Below, one piece after another: positions 5,835 through 6,107 of a DNA stretch of 6,107 nucleotides; position 1 is the stretch's first letter, and every line of letters begins with the position of its first letter. The notes under the pieces are model-generated. The model had not been told where the DNA came from. It was given only the letters and a program-made list of their open reading frames with translations, and did no database searches. A program made the translations under genes and the position numbers. This stretch comes from Acidobacteria bacterium UBA6911 (lineage in GTDB: Bacteria; Acidobacteriota; UBA6911): the NCBI GenBank assembly GCA_002451015.1, contig DKBB01000214.1:3769-9875 (forward strand), in the 5' to 3' direction.

Positions 5835-6107
5835 TTACGGCACCAGCTCTCGTTCCTCCTTATTCTTCATTGCCTCGATAAGAGCAAGGGTCAGTTGCTC
5901 AGTGCCGTCGTTGGTTTTGAGTGTTCGCGCCATATGGGGGCAAAGCCCGGAAGTAAGAACAAGCCCGTCGCTCACAACACCTGTCCCGCCAAAGGTAGCT
6001 CCCTCAAAATACGGATGTTTTTCTGCAAAGGCATATGCATATTTCTTTCCCTTAAGAATACCCGCCTTTGCCAGCGTCCACAGGGATCCAGTTTGCGCAG
6101 CGACTGG
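5835..6107 (-). CDS. DJ-1/PfpI-family protein lacking the usual nucleophile Cys, C-terminal part
   Basis: The minus strand is open from the right edge of the window to the TAA at 5835-5837, giving 90 C-terminal residues; the start lies beyond the window. VAAQTGSLWTLAKAGILKGKK (2-22) aligns with the nucleophile elbow of DJ-1/PfpI proteins (AAICHG or AAICAG in relatives), followed by the usual helix and A-G-x-L-x-G-K. VSDGLVLTSG (45-54) matches the V-x-D-G-x-x-(I/L)-T-S strand, and EQLTLALIEAM (70-80) is the final helix. The family includes chaperones, deglycase/glyoxalase-like enzymes and peptidases. At the elbow the normal Cys is replaced (Q5-T6 here), and the usual His before the V-x-D-G strand is not seen, so the common Cys-dependent chemistry is not expected. 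A Cys remains at residue 56 in a GLCPH loop. Family assignment is good; function is open. Confidence 0.78.
   Translation of the reverse strand, partial: PVAAQTGSLWTLAKAGILKGKKYAYAFAEKHPYFEGATFGGTGVVSDGLVLTSGLCPHMARTLKTNDGTEQLTLALIEAMKNKEERELVP

Noticed and set aside
1..6107. CRISPR array, intact insertion sequence, integrase or rRNA
   Set aside because: No regularly spaced repeats, no transposase or integrase frame, and no rRNA-like sequence were seen on either strand.

Overview
The window looks like an accessory, partly decayed region of a Gram-negative bacterial chromosome. The Gram-negative reading rests on a fragment of a tripartite-type heavy-metal RND efflux pump; no feature fixes the genus. 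Base composition changes along the window. The GT39-like gene, the RND fragment and the right-hand DJ-1/PfpI fragment are moderately GC-rich. The membrane-protein gene in the middle and the intergenic stretches are clearly AT-rich, which suggests DNA of mixed origin.

Layout, left to right. (1) Bases 1-558 (+) are the 3' end of a gene for a protein with collagen-like Gly-X-Y triplets followed by three repeats of a module with a Cys pair (C-x23-C). (2) Bases 559-880 are an AT-rich convergent intergenic region with small dyads and no gene. (3) Bases 881-2917 (-) encode a complete 678-residue GT39/PMT-type membrane glycosyltransferase with a C-terminal TPR tail; a good promoter and Shine-Dalgarno lie just upstream. 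(4) Bases 3123-4418 (+) encode an AT-rich polytopic membrane protein that resembles GT-C glycosyltransferases but seems to lack its N-terminus; a terminator follows it. (5) About 4518-5495 (+) is the C-terminal third of a CusA/CzcA-type RND pump, 5'-truncated and probably a pseudogene. (6) Bases 5496-5834 hold no gene but contain a cluster of ATCGTA/TACGAT half-sites, the 3' half of a tRNA-Lys(CUU)-like gene ending in CCA, and a tandem 9-bp repeat. (7) Bases 5835-6107 (-) are the C-terminal part of a DJ-1/PfpI-family protein whose nucleophile-elbow cysteine is replaced; it runs off the right edge.

The genes do not form one operon or pathway. The two membrane proteins may both act in cell-surface glycosylation, and the collagen-like protein is probably displayed on a surface, but these are loose links. 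The most informative signal is the combination of a tRNA 3' half, a neighbouring tandem repeat, two 5'-truncated genes and a composition shift. Together they suggest an old integration hotspot or the edge of a genomic island whose integrase is not in the window.
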